A stretch of 64,000 bases of DNA. It comes from an uncultured Bacilli bacterium. Its GTDB lineage: Bacteria; Bacillota_I; Bacilli_A; RF39; UBA660. Below, piece after piece: positions 1 through 6,702 of this stretch (position 1 is the stretch's first letter; each line of letters begins with the position of its first letter). The position numbers and the translations under genes were made by a program. The stretch is taken from assembly GCA_934101345.1 (NCBI GenBank), contig CAKOQV010000001.1:1-64000 (forward strand), given 5' to 3'. The notes under the pieces were generated by a model. It did no database searches. It was not told the DNA's origin and saw only the letters and a list, made by a program, of their open reading frames with translations.

Positions 1-76
<76 letters not shown>

Positions 77-90
77 TAGAGTGTACAATT

Positions 91-112
91 CCTTATTTTA
101 TAAGGTTTTTTT
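91..112 (+). terminator. Terminator behind tRNA-Phe
   Basis: CCTTA-TTTTA-TAAGG forms a short hairpin followed by seven Ts. It lies 15 bases past the tRNA CCA, inside the phage left end, so the integrated phage supplies the terminator for the tRNA transcript. Confidence 0.7.
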
Positions 113-127
113 ATTTGCAAATTTCGA

Positions 128-147
128 TTAGGTACATTTTAGGTACA
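128..147 (+). promoter_or_regulatory. Paired arm-type sites, left end
   Basis: TTAGGTACA occurs at 128-136 and again at 139-147, an 11-bp (one helical turn) repeat. The same pair occurs at the right end (38093-38112) and in the neighbouring remnant (38286-38305). The position, 52 bp from the core, fits arm-type sites for the N-terminal domain of the integrase. This is inference from repetition and spacing. Confidence 0.7.
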
Positions 148-166
148 CATTTTTAGTAAAATATTA

Positions 167-1264
167 TTAATTTTCTATTAATTTTATTATTTCATCTAAT
201 TTTGATTTATACATATGTGAATATCTGTTTAGAGTCATACTAACATCAGAATGCCCTAAGTATTTAGCCACTAATACAGGATCTGCATTTTTTGATATCA
301 GCAAACTGGCACAACTATGTCTGAAATCGTGTATTCTAATTCTTTTTACTTTTGCTAATTCGCAATATTTATTTTTTCGATTTTGAATTGTTGTTTCTGA
401 TAATGGCTTGATACCACCAAAAACAAACCAATTTTTATTAAAGCCATCTAAAACAGAATATGTATTATATAATTCAATTAGATTCTGTTTTAATTCTTTT
501 ACTATTGGAATAGTTCTATAACTTGATTTTGTTTTGGGAGGAAATATAGTATATTTTTCTCCTTTTAGTTTTGTTGTTAATGTTTTATTAATATTAATTG
601 TATTTTTTTTAAAATCAATATCATTCCAAGTTAGAGCTTGCAATTCTCCTTGTCTTATTCCACAATAAAATAATGTATTAAATACAGTTGTCCATAAAAG
701 TTCATCTATAACAGAACTAAATTTTTTGTATTCATCTTTGGTAAAAAACAACATTTCTTCTTTTTTTTCATTTATATCTTTAAATTTTCCAAGTAAATTT
801 AATACATTGCTATTAACATTATAGTAGGTATTTGCATATTTGATTAGAGTTTTAATAAAATCGAATATTTTATTTTTATATGAGCATTTAAGTTCTTTTT
901 TATTCATTTCATATTGCCATTTTTTTGCTTGCTCTAATGTTAGTTTATCAATTACAATTTTTCCTAAGTATGGTCCTATATGCTTATAATAATTTTTATC
1001 TTTCTTTAATGTTTGTGGTCTTACTTCGTTGCTTAATTTTAACATATATTCTTCATAAACATTGTTAAATGTTATTTTATTGCTCTTACTTTCCCCTCCG
1101 GCTGATAGTAAAAATTTTGCTTCTTCCTTAATTGCCTCTTCTTTAGTAGAAAACTTTTTACTTTTCTTTGGCTTTATATTTCCATAGATATCTTTATAAT
1201 TGCATTTAAAGTACCATATCCTATTATCTTTCGTTTTTTCTGTTTTTGATTTATATACTGGCAT
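167..1264 (-). CDS. int: Phage tyrosine integrase
   Basis: Site-specific recombinase of 365 residues that integrates and excises the prophage at tRNA-Phe. An N-terminal AP2-like arm-binding region (about 1-55) and a SAM-like core-binding domain (about 65-160) precede the catalytic domain. The catalytic residues are R204 (in GIRQGE), H312-x-x-R315, H338 (in YLGHSD) and Tyr348. The reading frame extends three codons upstream to a GTG, but that lies on the GGAAA. The ATG at 1262-1264 has GAGAGG at a proper distance, so I chose it. The gene ends about 90 bp from the att core and reads toward it, the usual arrangement. It is intact. Confidence 0.96.
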   Translation of the reverse strand: MPVYKSKTEKTKDNRIWYFKCNYKDIYGNIKPKKSKKFSTKEEAIKEEAKFLLSAGGESKSNKITFNNVYEEYMLKLSNEVRPQTLKKDKNYYKHIGPYLGKIVIDKLTLEQAKKWQYEMNKKELKCSYKNKIFDFIKTLIKYANTYYNVNSNVLNLLGKFKDINEKKEEMLFFTKDEYKKFSSVIDELLWTTVFNTLFYCGIRQGELQALTWNDIDFKKNTININKTLTTKLKGEKYTIFPPKTKSSYRTIPIVKELKQNLIELYNTYSVLDGFNKNWFVFGGIKPLSETTIQNRKNKYCELAKVKRIRIHDFRHSCASLLISKNADPVLVAKYLGHSDVSMTLNRYSHMYKSKLDEIIKLIEN

Positions 1265-1291
1265 AAAAATCACTTTCCTCTCATTTTATTA

Positions 1292-1320
1292 TTGAAATAG
1301 AATTGTTTCTATGCTATAAT
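1292..1320 (+). promoter_or_regulatory. Promoter for a short plus-strand transcript
   Basis: TTGAAA (1292-1297), 17-bp spacer, TATAAT (1315-1320): a near-consensus sigma-A promoter. It points away from integrase, where no plus-strand gene exists, and drives the candidate small RNA ending at 1410. Confidence 0.65.
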
Positions 1321-1326
1321 TGTATT

Positions 1327-1410
1327 GCATAGAAAAAATCCTGATCGTGCTAGATTTTGATTATTTTATGTGTTTTGACTAGACTGTTCCAGCAGTTCTA
1401 GTCTTTTTTT
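1327..1410 (+). ncRNA. Candidate ~85-nt phage small RNA with its terminator
   Basis: The segment is bounded by a good promoter (TATAAT ending at 1320) and an intrinsic terminator: GACTAGACTG (1377-1386) pairs with CAGTTCTAGTC (1393-1403), one T bulged, followed by a T run to 1410. No ORF fits. Its last 60 bases recur at 38446-38502 in the decayed neighbouring element, with C-to-T changes that turn G-C pairs into G-T pairs and keep the stem. The end overlaps the last codon of the convergent zinc-ribbon gene, so it may be antisense to that mRNA 3' end or to the integrase leader. Transcription is inferred. Confidence 0.5.
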
Positions 1411-1675
1411 ATCTTGCAAATAATCTATATATTATGTCTATAATTATAATACCTAATATTATTCCTAATATCCATTCTGCCCAAGACATGGATAGCTGCT
1501 TCTTACATACTGGACATACTTTGGCATCTGCATCTATTTTTGATTTGCAAAAACTACATATTTTTTTGTTACCATCGTTTTTATTATCATCATCTTTTAA
1601 CTTCTTTCCGCAATTGTCACAAAAGTTTTTGTCCTCACTAACTTTTTTTCCACAATTGCCACAAAAACTTGCCAT
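1409..1675 (-). CDS. Double zinc-ribbon, single-TM membrane protein
   Basis: An 88-residue protein of unknown role. Two zinc-ribbon modules are visible: C5-x2-C8 with C19-x2-C22, and C40-x2-C43 with C54-x2-C57. A single hydrophobic helix (about 65-84) at the C-terminus puts the zinc ribbons in the cytosol if it is tail-anchored. AGGAGGAAATATATC precedes the ATG. It sits in the lysogeny arm between int and the LytTR regulator, in the same orientation, so it is probably expressed in the lysogen. Small zinc-ribbon membrane proteins of this kind occur in many Bacillota prophages; a superinfection or envelope function is possible but unproved. Confidence 0.8.
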   Translation of the reverse strand: MASFCGNCGKKVSEDKNFCDNCGKKLKDDDNKNDGNKKICSFCKSKIDADAKVCPVCKKQLSMSWAEWILGIILGIIIIDIIYRLFAR

Positions 1676-1701
1676 GATATATTTCCTCCTTTCTAATATA
1701 T

Positions 1702-2346
1702 TTATTTTAATAAAAATATATCATTTTTAAAGATAATTTTGTCAGTCAATGAATACTTAATATTATTTGAATTAATTAGCAAATGCTTTTTTTCTTGCCT
1801 AAAATTTGTTTTCTTTTTAAGCTCTGATAATGAACTTCTTGTTCTTAACATTCCACTAGTGGTATTTATTAAACAGTACTTAGAGTTTTTTTCTTTTATT
1901 ATGTATAAGATATCATTAACATAAAGATTAATTTCATTACCATTAATATTAACTTTTATTGTGTTGTTTTCTAGTAATATGTCTTTGGCTGAATTAAATG
2001 TTTCTACTAACTCAGTTTCAAAGTTATCACTCTTTGAAACATAAGTAAGTACATTTAGCCTTAATGATATTATGCTTTCTTTTTCATTGTAAGCGGAAAA
2101 AAACACAATGATACTTTTCCAATCTTTTTCTCTTATTTCACTTGCAATGTCAATTCCATCAATACTAGAGTTTTTTAATTCAATATCTAATAAATATATC
2201 TTTAAGTTTTTATTATTTATGACTTCATTTAAATCCTCATCATATTTGTTGAAATATAAAAATTTATCTTCCTTATTATTATTTTCTAATATTTGTTTTA
2301 TTTTGTTTTTCCAAAATATCTCATCTTCGATTACTACTACTTCCAT
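1702..2346 (-). CDS. LytTR-family response regulator (AgrA-like)
   Basis: Transcription regulator of 214 residues. The receiver domain (1-120) has acidic E7-D8, phospho-acceptor D54 in LLDIEL, S84 and K105. The C-terminal LytTR DNA-binding domain (about 128-214) is recognisable but divergent. AgrA-type regulators normally pair with a sensor kinase and a peptide pheromone. No kinase is present within the prophage, so it must use a host kinase, work without phosphorylation, or regulate from a distance. It lies in the lysogeny module next to the CI-like repressor, which suggests a role in the lysogenic state or as a lysogenic-conversion gene. The zinc-ribbon gene follows 26 bp after its stop. 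Confidence 0.88.
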   Translation of the reverse strand: MEVVVIEDEIFWKNKIKQILENNNKEDKFLYFNKYDEDLNEVINNKNLKIYLLDIELKNSSIDGIDIASEIREKDWKSIIVFFSAYNEKESIISLRLNVLTYVSKSDNFETELVETFNSAKDILLENNTIKVNINGNEINLYVNDILYIIKEKNSKYCLINTTSGMLRTRSSLSELKKKTNFRQEKKHLLINSNNIKYSLTDKIIFKNDIFLLK

Positions 2347-2471
2347 TTTTTACTACTCCCAATTATAAGTATATCAAATATTAAATATATTTTAAATTAA
2401 CTTTTTATAATTGGAAAATATTACCAAAACTTTATTTAAAGGTCAAAAGTTGTCATTTCAAGGCCATTACC

Positions 2472-2500
2472 TTGTATTATCGCGGTTAGTCTGTTAATAT
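2472..2500 (+). promoter_or_regulatory. Promoter for the 28-residue ORF
   Basis: TTGTAT (2472-2477), 17-bp spacer, TAATAT (2495-2500), 26 bp upstream of the small ORF start at 2527. It points rightward into the end of the repressor gene. The motif match is fair, not perfect. Confidence 0.5.
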
Positions 2501-2526
2501 CTATATTTATCAGGAAGAGGTGTAGT

Positions 2527-2613
2527 ATGAGTTATGATGAGTTTATTAAAATATTAGAAACTAGAAATATAAACTTATTTTTATATTTTGTTATCATTGG
2601 GGACTATTATTAG
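2527..2613 (+). CDS. 28-residue peptide ORF, convergent to the repressor
   Basis: A short ORF too small for normal calling: MSYDEFIKILETRNIN then a hydrophobic stretch LFLYFVII ending GDYY. AGGAAGAGG lies at proper spacing before the ATG and a plausible promoter lies upstream. It faces the repressor gene and overlaps its stop by four bases. The charged N-terminal half and hydrophobic C-terminal half resemble small membrane-active or signal peptides, but I recognise no family. It lies beside the LytTR regulator, whose relatives answer to peptide pheromones. It could also be a non-coding antisense transcript. Confidence 0.4.
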   Translation: MSYDEFIKILETRNINLFLYFVIIGDYY

Positions 2614-2984
2614 TTCTCTTTTTTATTTATTCCATCTATCATATCTGCTATTTTTAATAATTTGTTTAAACTTTCTTCATCTATATTTTCATTTTCATCC
2701 ATTAATCCTTTTTCTCTTAATATTCTTTTGTATTCCTCATCATTATTTATTCTGGAAGAAGTATTATTAATTTGATTAACAGAAATAAAATTGCCAACAT
2801 CCATATCAAAATAATTTGCTAATTTTATAGCCCATTCTAATGTGATTTGTCTTGTGTTATTTTCCCATTTTGCTAATGTTGAAGTATCAATATTTAAATC
2901 CTTTGCTAATTTAGTTTGCGATATTCCTTTTTTTTCTCTTAGATACTTAACATTAATATTAGTGTAATTTTTATTATCTTTCAT
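2610..2984 (-). CDS. CI-like lysogeny repressor (XRE HTH)
   Basis: A 124-residue repressor that should hold the early promoter off in the lysogen. The HTH_XRE domain spans about residues 10-65, with the KKGISQTKLAKDLNID helix-turn-helix. The C-terminal half is a short charged helical tail; there is no S24 peptidase domain, so induction would not be by RecA-stimulated self-cleavage. The frame continues 31 codons upstream, but only the ATG at 2982-2984 has AAAGGAG in place. Divergent to the Cro-like gene, with palindromic operators between them. Confidence 0.92.
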   Translation of the reverse strand: MKDNKNYTNINVKYLREKKGISQTKLAKDLNIDTSTLAKWENNTRQITLEWAIKLANYFDMDVGNFISVNQINNTSSRINNDEEYKRILREKGLMDENENIDEESLNKLLKIADMIDGINKKEN

Positions 2985-3006
2985 ACTTTTACTCCTTTCC
3001 AATACA

Positions 3007-3035
3007 ATTATATAATAAAAATAAGCAAAATACAA
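3007..3035 (-). promoter_or_regulatory. Repressor promoter (PRM-like)
   Basis: Read on the minus strand: TTGTAT (3035-3030), 17-bp spacer, TATAAT (3012-3007), followed by the repressor Shine-Dalgarno. Operator O1 lies directly upstream of its -35, as expected for a promoter that the repressor could regulate. Confidence 0.75.
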
Positions 3036-3043
3036 TATTTTTT

Positions 3044-3056
3044 TGACAAAATGCCA
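3044..3056. promoter_or_regulatory. Operator O1 (TGACAAAATGCCA)
   Basis: A 13-bp imperfect palindrome of the TGGCAA-n-TTGCCA type, between the two divergent promoters. Related to O2 (3072-3084) and O3 (3326-3338). Confidence 0.7.
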
Positions 3057-3064
3057 AAAAAGTG

Positions 3065-3093
3065 TTGACATTGGCAAATTGCCATAGTATAAT
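3065..3093 (+). promoter_or_regulatory. Early lytic promoter (PR-like)
   Basis: A perfect consensus promoter: TTGACA (3065-3070), 17-bp spacer, TATAAT (3088-3093), 20 bp before the Cro-like gene. The spacer is almost filled by operator O2, so repressor binding there would block polymerase directly. Confidence 0.93.
3072..3084. promoter_or_regulatory. Operator O2 (TGGCAAATTGCCA), in the PR spacer
   Basis: A perfect 6+1+6 palindrome between the -35 and -10 of the early promoter. The half-site TGGCAA is repeated in O1 and O3. The best candidate for the main repressor site. Confidence 0.88.
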
Positions 3094-3113
3094 GTTTTTG
3101 TAAGGAGGTAAGC

Positions 3114-3356
3114 ATGGAAGAAATAAATAAAAACATTTCAGCAAAATTAAAAGGATTACGAGCCGAAAAAGGTTACTCACTTGAAGAAATGGCAGAAAAG
3201 ATTGGAGTTCATAGAGAAACATTAAGAAAATATGAAATCAATCCATCTTGTATAGAAATAGGTACTTTACTAAAAATGCTAAATATTTATGATGTTGAAA
3301 CCACTTATTTTTTTGAATCAATTTATGGCAAAATGCCAAAAGAAAAAGAGGAATAG
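3114..3356 (+). CDS. Cro-like XRE regulator
   Basis: An 80-residue helix-turn-helix protein, first gene of the rightward transcript. The HTH spans residues 8-62 (KGLRAEKGYSLEEMAEKIGV, then HRETLRKYE). AAGGAGGTAAGC precedes the ATG. By position and size it should act like Cro, damping the repressor gene at prophage induction. A third operator-like palindrome is embedded in its last codons (3326-3338). Confidence 0.9.
   Translation: MEEINKNISAKLKGLRAEKGYSLEEMAEKIGVHRETLRKYEINPSCIEIGTLLKMLNIYDVETTYFFESIYGKMPKEKEE
3326..3338. promoter_or_regulatory. Operator O3 (TGGCAAAATGCCA) inside the Cro-like gene
   Basis: The same 13-bp palindrome as O2 with one central change, 242 bp downstream of O2 and inside coding sequence (codons for YGKMP). 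The distance suits a roadblock or a DNA loop between repressor bound here and at O1/O2. The match to O2 is seen directly; function is inferred. Confidence 0.65.
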
Positions 3357-3365
3357 GAGATAGAG

Positions 3366-3530
3366 ATGGAGAAAATAAGGGAGTATGAAATAAAAATTAT
3401 TTTCTTAGGAGAATATTCAAGAATAGAAAATAATGATTGTTTAATTGTGATAAAAGGTGATATAAATTTAGAAATAAAAAAGGAAGATAATGGTAAACCA
3501 ATTATCCTCGTTGAATCCAAGCAGCAATAA
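3366..3530 (+). CDS. 54-residue early protein, unknown
   Basis: A small ORF nine bases after the Cro-like gene with GGAGATAGAG before its ATG, probably translated in the same transcript. The protein is charged, with a possible beta-rich centre (LIVIKGDINLEIKK). No family recognised. Its 3' end overlaps the end of the convergent gene at 3502-4077 by 29 bases. Confidence 0.6.
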   Translation: MEKIREYEIKIIFLGEYSRIENNDCLIVIKGDINLEIKKEDNGKPIILVESKQQ

Positions 3531-4077
3531 TTTGTGATATTGCTAATACTAACCACGAATGTTTGGCTATTAGGTCACTGAATTTAGACAGAGAACTTTT
3601 ATTTAATTGATTTGAATCTAGTTGTTGTTTTAATGCATCTTTTAATTCAAAAAGCTTTTCTTTATCAGTTCCACCATTGTCATTAATTAATTTATCTAGG
3701 TTATTAAAACTATCAGAAATGTTTATTGTGGCAGTTTGTTGTGAACCAATTATTGAATTATTTGGATTATATGTATTAAAAACTGTTGTTGCTTGTTTAG
3801 ATGTAAAATTATTATCAAAATATGCATCTAATCTATGCTGTTTACCGCCAAATAAAGCAATATCAACAGCAGTAATAATATAATGTTTATTTTTTATAGG
3901 GCAAAAAACATCATCATTTACTTGAACATTGACATCCGGATCAAAACTTATGTAATTATATTCTTTACTATCATTAATCATACCTTTATATGTGGCAATT
4001 TTAACATTATTTCTGAATATATCACAGTCAACCATCACTTGTCTCCATTGACTACTAAATCTACTCAAATTATTCAC
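3502..4077 (-). CDS. Hypothetical immunity-region protein with hydrophobic C-terminus
   Basis: A 191-residue protein, the only minus-strand gene right of the switch. The N-terminal half looks beta-rich (NNVKIATYKG, YNYISFDPDV, KHYIITAVDIALFGG); the middle is helical and charged (about 120-170), and the last 25 residues are hydrophobic (SWLVLAISQIIAAWIQ). The start is GTG at 4075-4077 with only a weak GAAAGTGAG before it. Standing alone and opposed to early transcription, it may be expressed in the lysogen. That position is typical for superinfection exclusion or abortive-infection genes, but I recognise no family. Confidence 0.7.
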   Translation of the reverse strand: MNNLSRFSSQWRQVMVDCDIFRNNVKIATYKGMINDSKEYNYISFDPDVNVQVNDDVFCPIKNKHYIITAVDIALFGGKQHRLDAYFDNNFTSKQATTVFNTYNPNNSIIGSQQTATINISDSFNNLDKLINDNGGTDKEKLFELKDALKQQLDSNQLNKSSLSKFSDLIAKHSWLVLAISQIIAAWIQRG

Positions 4078-4131
4078 CTCACTTTCTAATTGTTTATTAT
4101 AAGTTAGGAGTGAGAAAAAGTAAATAAAAAA

Positions 4132-4151
4132 ATAGATACTGGAATATCTAT
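4132..4151. promoter_or_regulatory. Palindrome upstream of the HTH gene
   Basis: ATAGATA (4132-4138) and TATCTAT (4145-4151) around CTGGAA, 29 bp before the gene at 4180. It may be an operator or an RNA hairpin; there is no T run. Confidence 0.4.
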
Positions 4152-4179
4152 AAAATCTAGCACGAGAAAGGAAAATAAA

Positions 4180-4464
4180 ATGGTAAAAAACAAAAAAAGA
4201 CCTGTTAGTAATTATATAGAACAGGAAAAAGTATTAAATAAGCCTTGGTTAAGTACAGAAGATTTAAAAATTATATTACCATTAGGAACTAATGCGATAA
4301 ATAATTTTAGAAAGTCAATCTGCGATGAAATGGATAAAAATAATGAGTTTTATTTCAAAACTAGACCTATATTAGTTCCTACTAGAAAAGTAGTAGAGAA
4401 GTTGAATATAGATGTTGCCTTAATTAGAAGAGAGGCAAGTAAAATGAGAAAGGCGGTGATGTAA
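4180..4464 (+). CDS. Small HTH protein, excisionase/DUF3173-like
   Basis: A 94-residue basic protein with a MerR/excisionase-like fold: KPWLSTEDLKIILPLGTNAI is the helix-turn-helix, followed by a short wing region (YFKTRPILVPTRKVVEKL). Phages and ICEs of Bacillota carry such proteins near the switch, as excisionases or early regulators. AGAAAGGAAAATAAA precedes the ATG. Its stop abuts the ATG of the next small gene, so the two are coupled. Confidence 0.7.
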   Translation: MVKNKKRPVSNYIEQEKVLNKPWLSTEDLKIILPLGTNAINNFRKSICDEMDKNNEFYFKTRPILVPTRKVVEKLNIDVALIRREASKMRKAVM

Positions 4465-4614
4465 ATGAAAAAGTTTATAAAAAAGAATAGTGGAGCATTA
4501 ATATTTTACTTAGTACTTGTAGTTGGTACATTAGCAATAATAACAAACAACACTATTCAAGACAAAAAAGTATCTGCTAGCAATAGTTTGGTAACACAAC
4601 TAGCAGATAAATAA
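4465..4614 (+). CDS. 49-residue single-pass membrane protein
   Basis: Starts one base after the previous stop. Three lysines, then one transmembrane helix (about 10-27, ALIFYLVLVVGTLAII) and a short polar tail outside, or a signal-anchor. Unknown function. It closes this small operon before a hairpin at 4625-4646. Confidence 0.6.
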   Translation: MKKFIKKNSGALIFYLVLVVGTLAIITNNTIQDKKVSASNSLVTQLADK

Positions 4615-4624
4615 ACTACAAAAT

Positions 4625-4646
4625 AAAAAGTTTAAATTAACTTTTT
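4625..4646 (+). terminator. Hairpin after the excisionase-like operon
   Basis: AAAAAGTT (4625-4632) pairs with AACTTTTT (4639-4646). The stem is A-T rich, with the T run as its 3' arm; a weak or bidirectional terminator separating the early regulatory genes from the replication operon. Confidence 0.5.
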
Positions 4647-4719
4647 ACATACACAATTATAGCAAAAAGTATGGTTTTTGTCAATTTAGGGTTTTGAGAT
4701 TTGAGTAAAGGAGGATTAA

Positions 4720-5520
4720 ATGGCAATATATCGCAATGTATCATTATCATTTTGGGAAGACAACAAAATAGTAGATAACTTTACTTATAAAGATAAGTAT
4801 TTTCTATTATATTTATTAACTAATCCTCATACAAATCTGATTGGTTGCTATGAAGTTTCAATTAGACAGATGTCAAATGAACTCGGACTAGACAAAAGTG
4901 AGGTAGAGGAACTACTGACTAGGATGGAACAAGTTCATAAAGTAATACTCTATGCGGAGGAAACGAAAGAGATACTTATAAAAAATTGGCACAAATATAA
5001 TTGGACTAAAAGTGAAAAATTATTAAAAAAAGTAGAAAGTTTAATTCAATATATTAAGAGTGAAAAATTAAGAAAAGAATTAGAAAAAATATTAGAAAGG
5101 TATAGGGTATCGATAGGGTATCCATACCCTAGGTATACATCTGTATCTGTATCTGTTTCTGATCCTGATCTTAATATAAATAATAATATTAATATAAATA
5201 ATTTAGATAATAAAGAAGAATTAATATTTAGTAATATATTTTCTACAATAGAAAAAAACTTCGGAAGAACTATAGCACCATTAGAATGTGATGTAATTAA
5301 ATCTTGGGTAGACAATAACATTTCAGAGGAACTGATTGTTTATGCTACACAGATAGCAGTTTGTAATAATGCTTGTTCGGTTAAATATATAGACCGAATA
5401 CTAGAAGATTGGCAAAGAAAAAAAATAACAACACTAGAGCTAGCAAAAAAAGAAAATGAAAAGTTTAAGAATAAAAAAGAATCAAAAACTGATGAAAGAG
5501 AGAAATGGGAAAATGAATAA
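4720..5520 (+). CDS. Phage replication initiator, DnaD-like
   Basis: A 266-residue replisome organiser. An N-terminal winged-helix region (about 1-110, beginning IYRNVSLSFWEDNKIVD) and a C-terminal DnaD/DnaB2 domain (about 175-235, IKSWVDNNISEELIVYA and YIDRILEDWQRK) are separated by a low-complexity linker (SVSVSVSDPD, then Asn/Ile repeats). Such proteins bind the phage origin and load the host helicase with DnaI-like or G39P-like partners. AAAGGAGGATTAA precedes the ATG. The linker-coding DNA has origin-like repeats (5100-5215). Confidence 0.88.
   Translation: MAIYRNVSLSFWEDNKIVDNFTYKDKYFLLYLLTNPHTNLIGCYEVSIRQMSNELGLDKSEVEELLTRMEQVHKVILYAEETKEILIKNWHKYNWTKSEKLLKKVESLIQYIKSEKLRKELEKILERYRVSIGYPYPRYTSVSVSVSDPDLNINNNININNLDNKEELIFSNIFSTIEKNFGRTIAPLECDVIKSWVDNNISEELIVYATQIAVCNNACSVKYIDRILEDWQRKKITTLELAKKENEKFKNKKESKTDEREKWENE
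5100..5215 (+). other. Candidate phage replication origin inside the initiator gene
   Basis: Direct repeats of ATAGGGTATC (5102-5123 region), the inverted pair GGTATCCATACCCTAGGTATAC, and CTGTATCTGTATCTG repeats are followed by an A-T-only tract of alternating AATA/TATA. Iterons plus an unwinding element within the initiator gene is the lambda O arrangement. The repeats are seen; origin activity is inferred. Confidence 0.45.
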
Positions 5521-5800
5521 AAAACAATTTAGAGAAATAACAGAAATGTTAGAAGAAAATTACAACAAAAAAATGGATATCAGAATATTCAACTTGTGGT
5601 ATGAAGAATTAAAAGATTGTACCGCTGAAGAATATGAAAATATGGTTATAGAAGCTATTAAAACTAAAAAGTTTATGCCAACATTAGCAGAAATAAAAGA
5701 ATTAAAAAAGCCTAAATGGTTCAGCATAGAAGTTAAAAAAGTTGAACTAGATGACAAAGATAAAATAATGCTTGAAGAATTATTAAAAGATTTTCAATAG
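5513..5800 (+). CDS. Helicase loader/inhibitor, G39P-like
   Basis: A 95-residue helical protein. FREITEMLEENYNKKMDIR, then LWYEELKD and KFMPTLAEI match the layout of the SPP1 G39P N-terminal family, which binds the replicative helicase and tethers it to the initiator. The ATG at 5513 overlaps the end of the DnaD-like gene by eight bases; an upstream in-frame start at 5456 would run through the neighbour and lacks an RBS. Position right behind the initiator supports the call. Confidence 0.72.
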   Translation: MNKKQFREITEMLEENYNKKMDIRIFNLWYEELKDCTAEEYENMVIEAIKTKKFMPTLAEIKELKKPKWFSIEVKKVELDDKDKIMLEELLKDFQ

Positions 5801-5832
5801 TTAAAAAATAAAAAAGTGAGGTAGAAAGAAAA

Positions 5833-6702
5833 ATGAAAGAAGAAATGCAAATAGCAGTGGTAGAACAATTACCAAAAATTACTGAAAAAATTAAAGAAGT
5901 CGGAGCAGAATTAGATAAAAGACTTGAAGATCTAAACTTAAATTCATTAGTCTGCAGTGAAGAGACAAGAAAGTCTATCAAAGAACTAAGAACTAAATTA
6001 GGAGCAGAACTTAAAGATTTTGAAAGACAAAGAAAAGATATAAAAGAAAAAATCAATGCACCATATGATTTATTTAATAAAACTTATGAGGCAGAAATAA
6101 AGTCAAAATATCAACAAGCAGATTTAACATTAAAGACTAAAATTGATGAAGTGGAGGATAGTTTAAAAGAAAAGGCTAAAAAATTAGCAATTGATTATTT
6201 TAACGAATATAAAGCTTCCAAGACAGTTATCAAAGATAATTACTTATTTTTTGAAGAACTTAGTTTGCAAATTGGTTTAGATGGTCTAACTGATAAAGGA
6301 GCATTGGTAAAAAAATACAAAGATGCAATTATTGAAAAAGTAGACAATGTTGAAAGAGATATTGAAACAATAAATACTATGGAACACAACAGTGAGATAC
6401 TTGTTGAATACTTAAAAAATAAAAACTTGTCTTTGGCTATCAAAGAAGTAAACGATAGATATGTAATACTAAATCAAGTACAAAAAGATTACGAAATAGT
6501 ACAAGAAGAACAAAAACAAGAAGAAAAAGTCATTGAAAAGGTAGAAGAAGTGTTATCTGCACCAATTGAAAAACAAACAACTACTGAAGACTTTGAAGAG
6601 CAAGAGGAATTATACGAGATGACTTTTAAAGTTAAGGCTACTTTACCTAGATTAAAGGAATTGAAGAATTACTTAATCAAGGAGGGATATATCAATGAAT
6701 AA
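5833..6702 (+). CDS. DUF1351-family coiled-coil protein
   Basis: A 289-residue, highly charged, mostly helical protein. The N-terminal half (ERQRKDIKEKINAPYDLFNK) is the signature of DUF1351, found just upstream of recT in many Bacillota phages. It is thought to take part in recombination or replication with RecT, but the biochemical role is not known. Its end overlaps the recT start by eight bases, so the two are co-translated. Confidence 0.82.
   Translation: MKEEMQIAVVEQLPKITEKIKEVGAELDKRLEDLNLNSLVCSEETRKSIKELRTKLGAELKDFERQRKDIKEKINAPYDLFNKTYEAEIKSKYQQADLTLKTKIDEVEDSLKEKAKKLAIDYFNEYKASKTVIKDNYLFFEELSLQIGLDGLTDKGALVKKYKDAIIEKVDNVERDIETINTMEHNSEILVEYLKNKNLSLAIKEVNDRYVILNQVQKDYEIVQEEQKQEEKVIEKVEEVLSAPIEKQTTTEDFEEQEELYEMTFKVKATLPRLKELKNYLIKEGYINE

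Noticed and set aside
5101..5160. Phase-variable simple repeat in the initiator (SVSVSVS)
   Set aside because: The underlying TCTGTA units are few and imperfect, and six-base units would not shift the frame.
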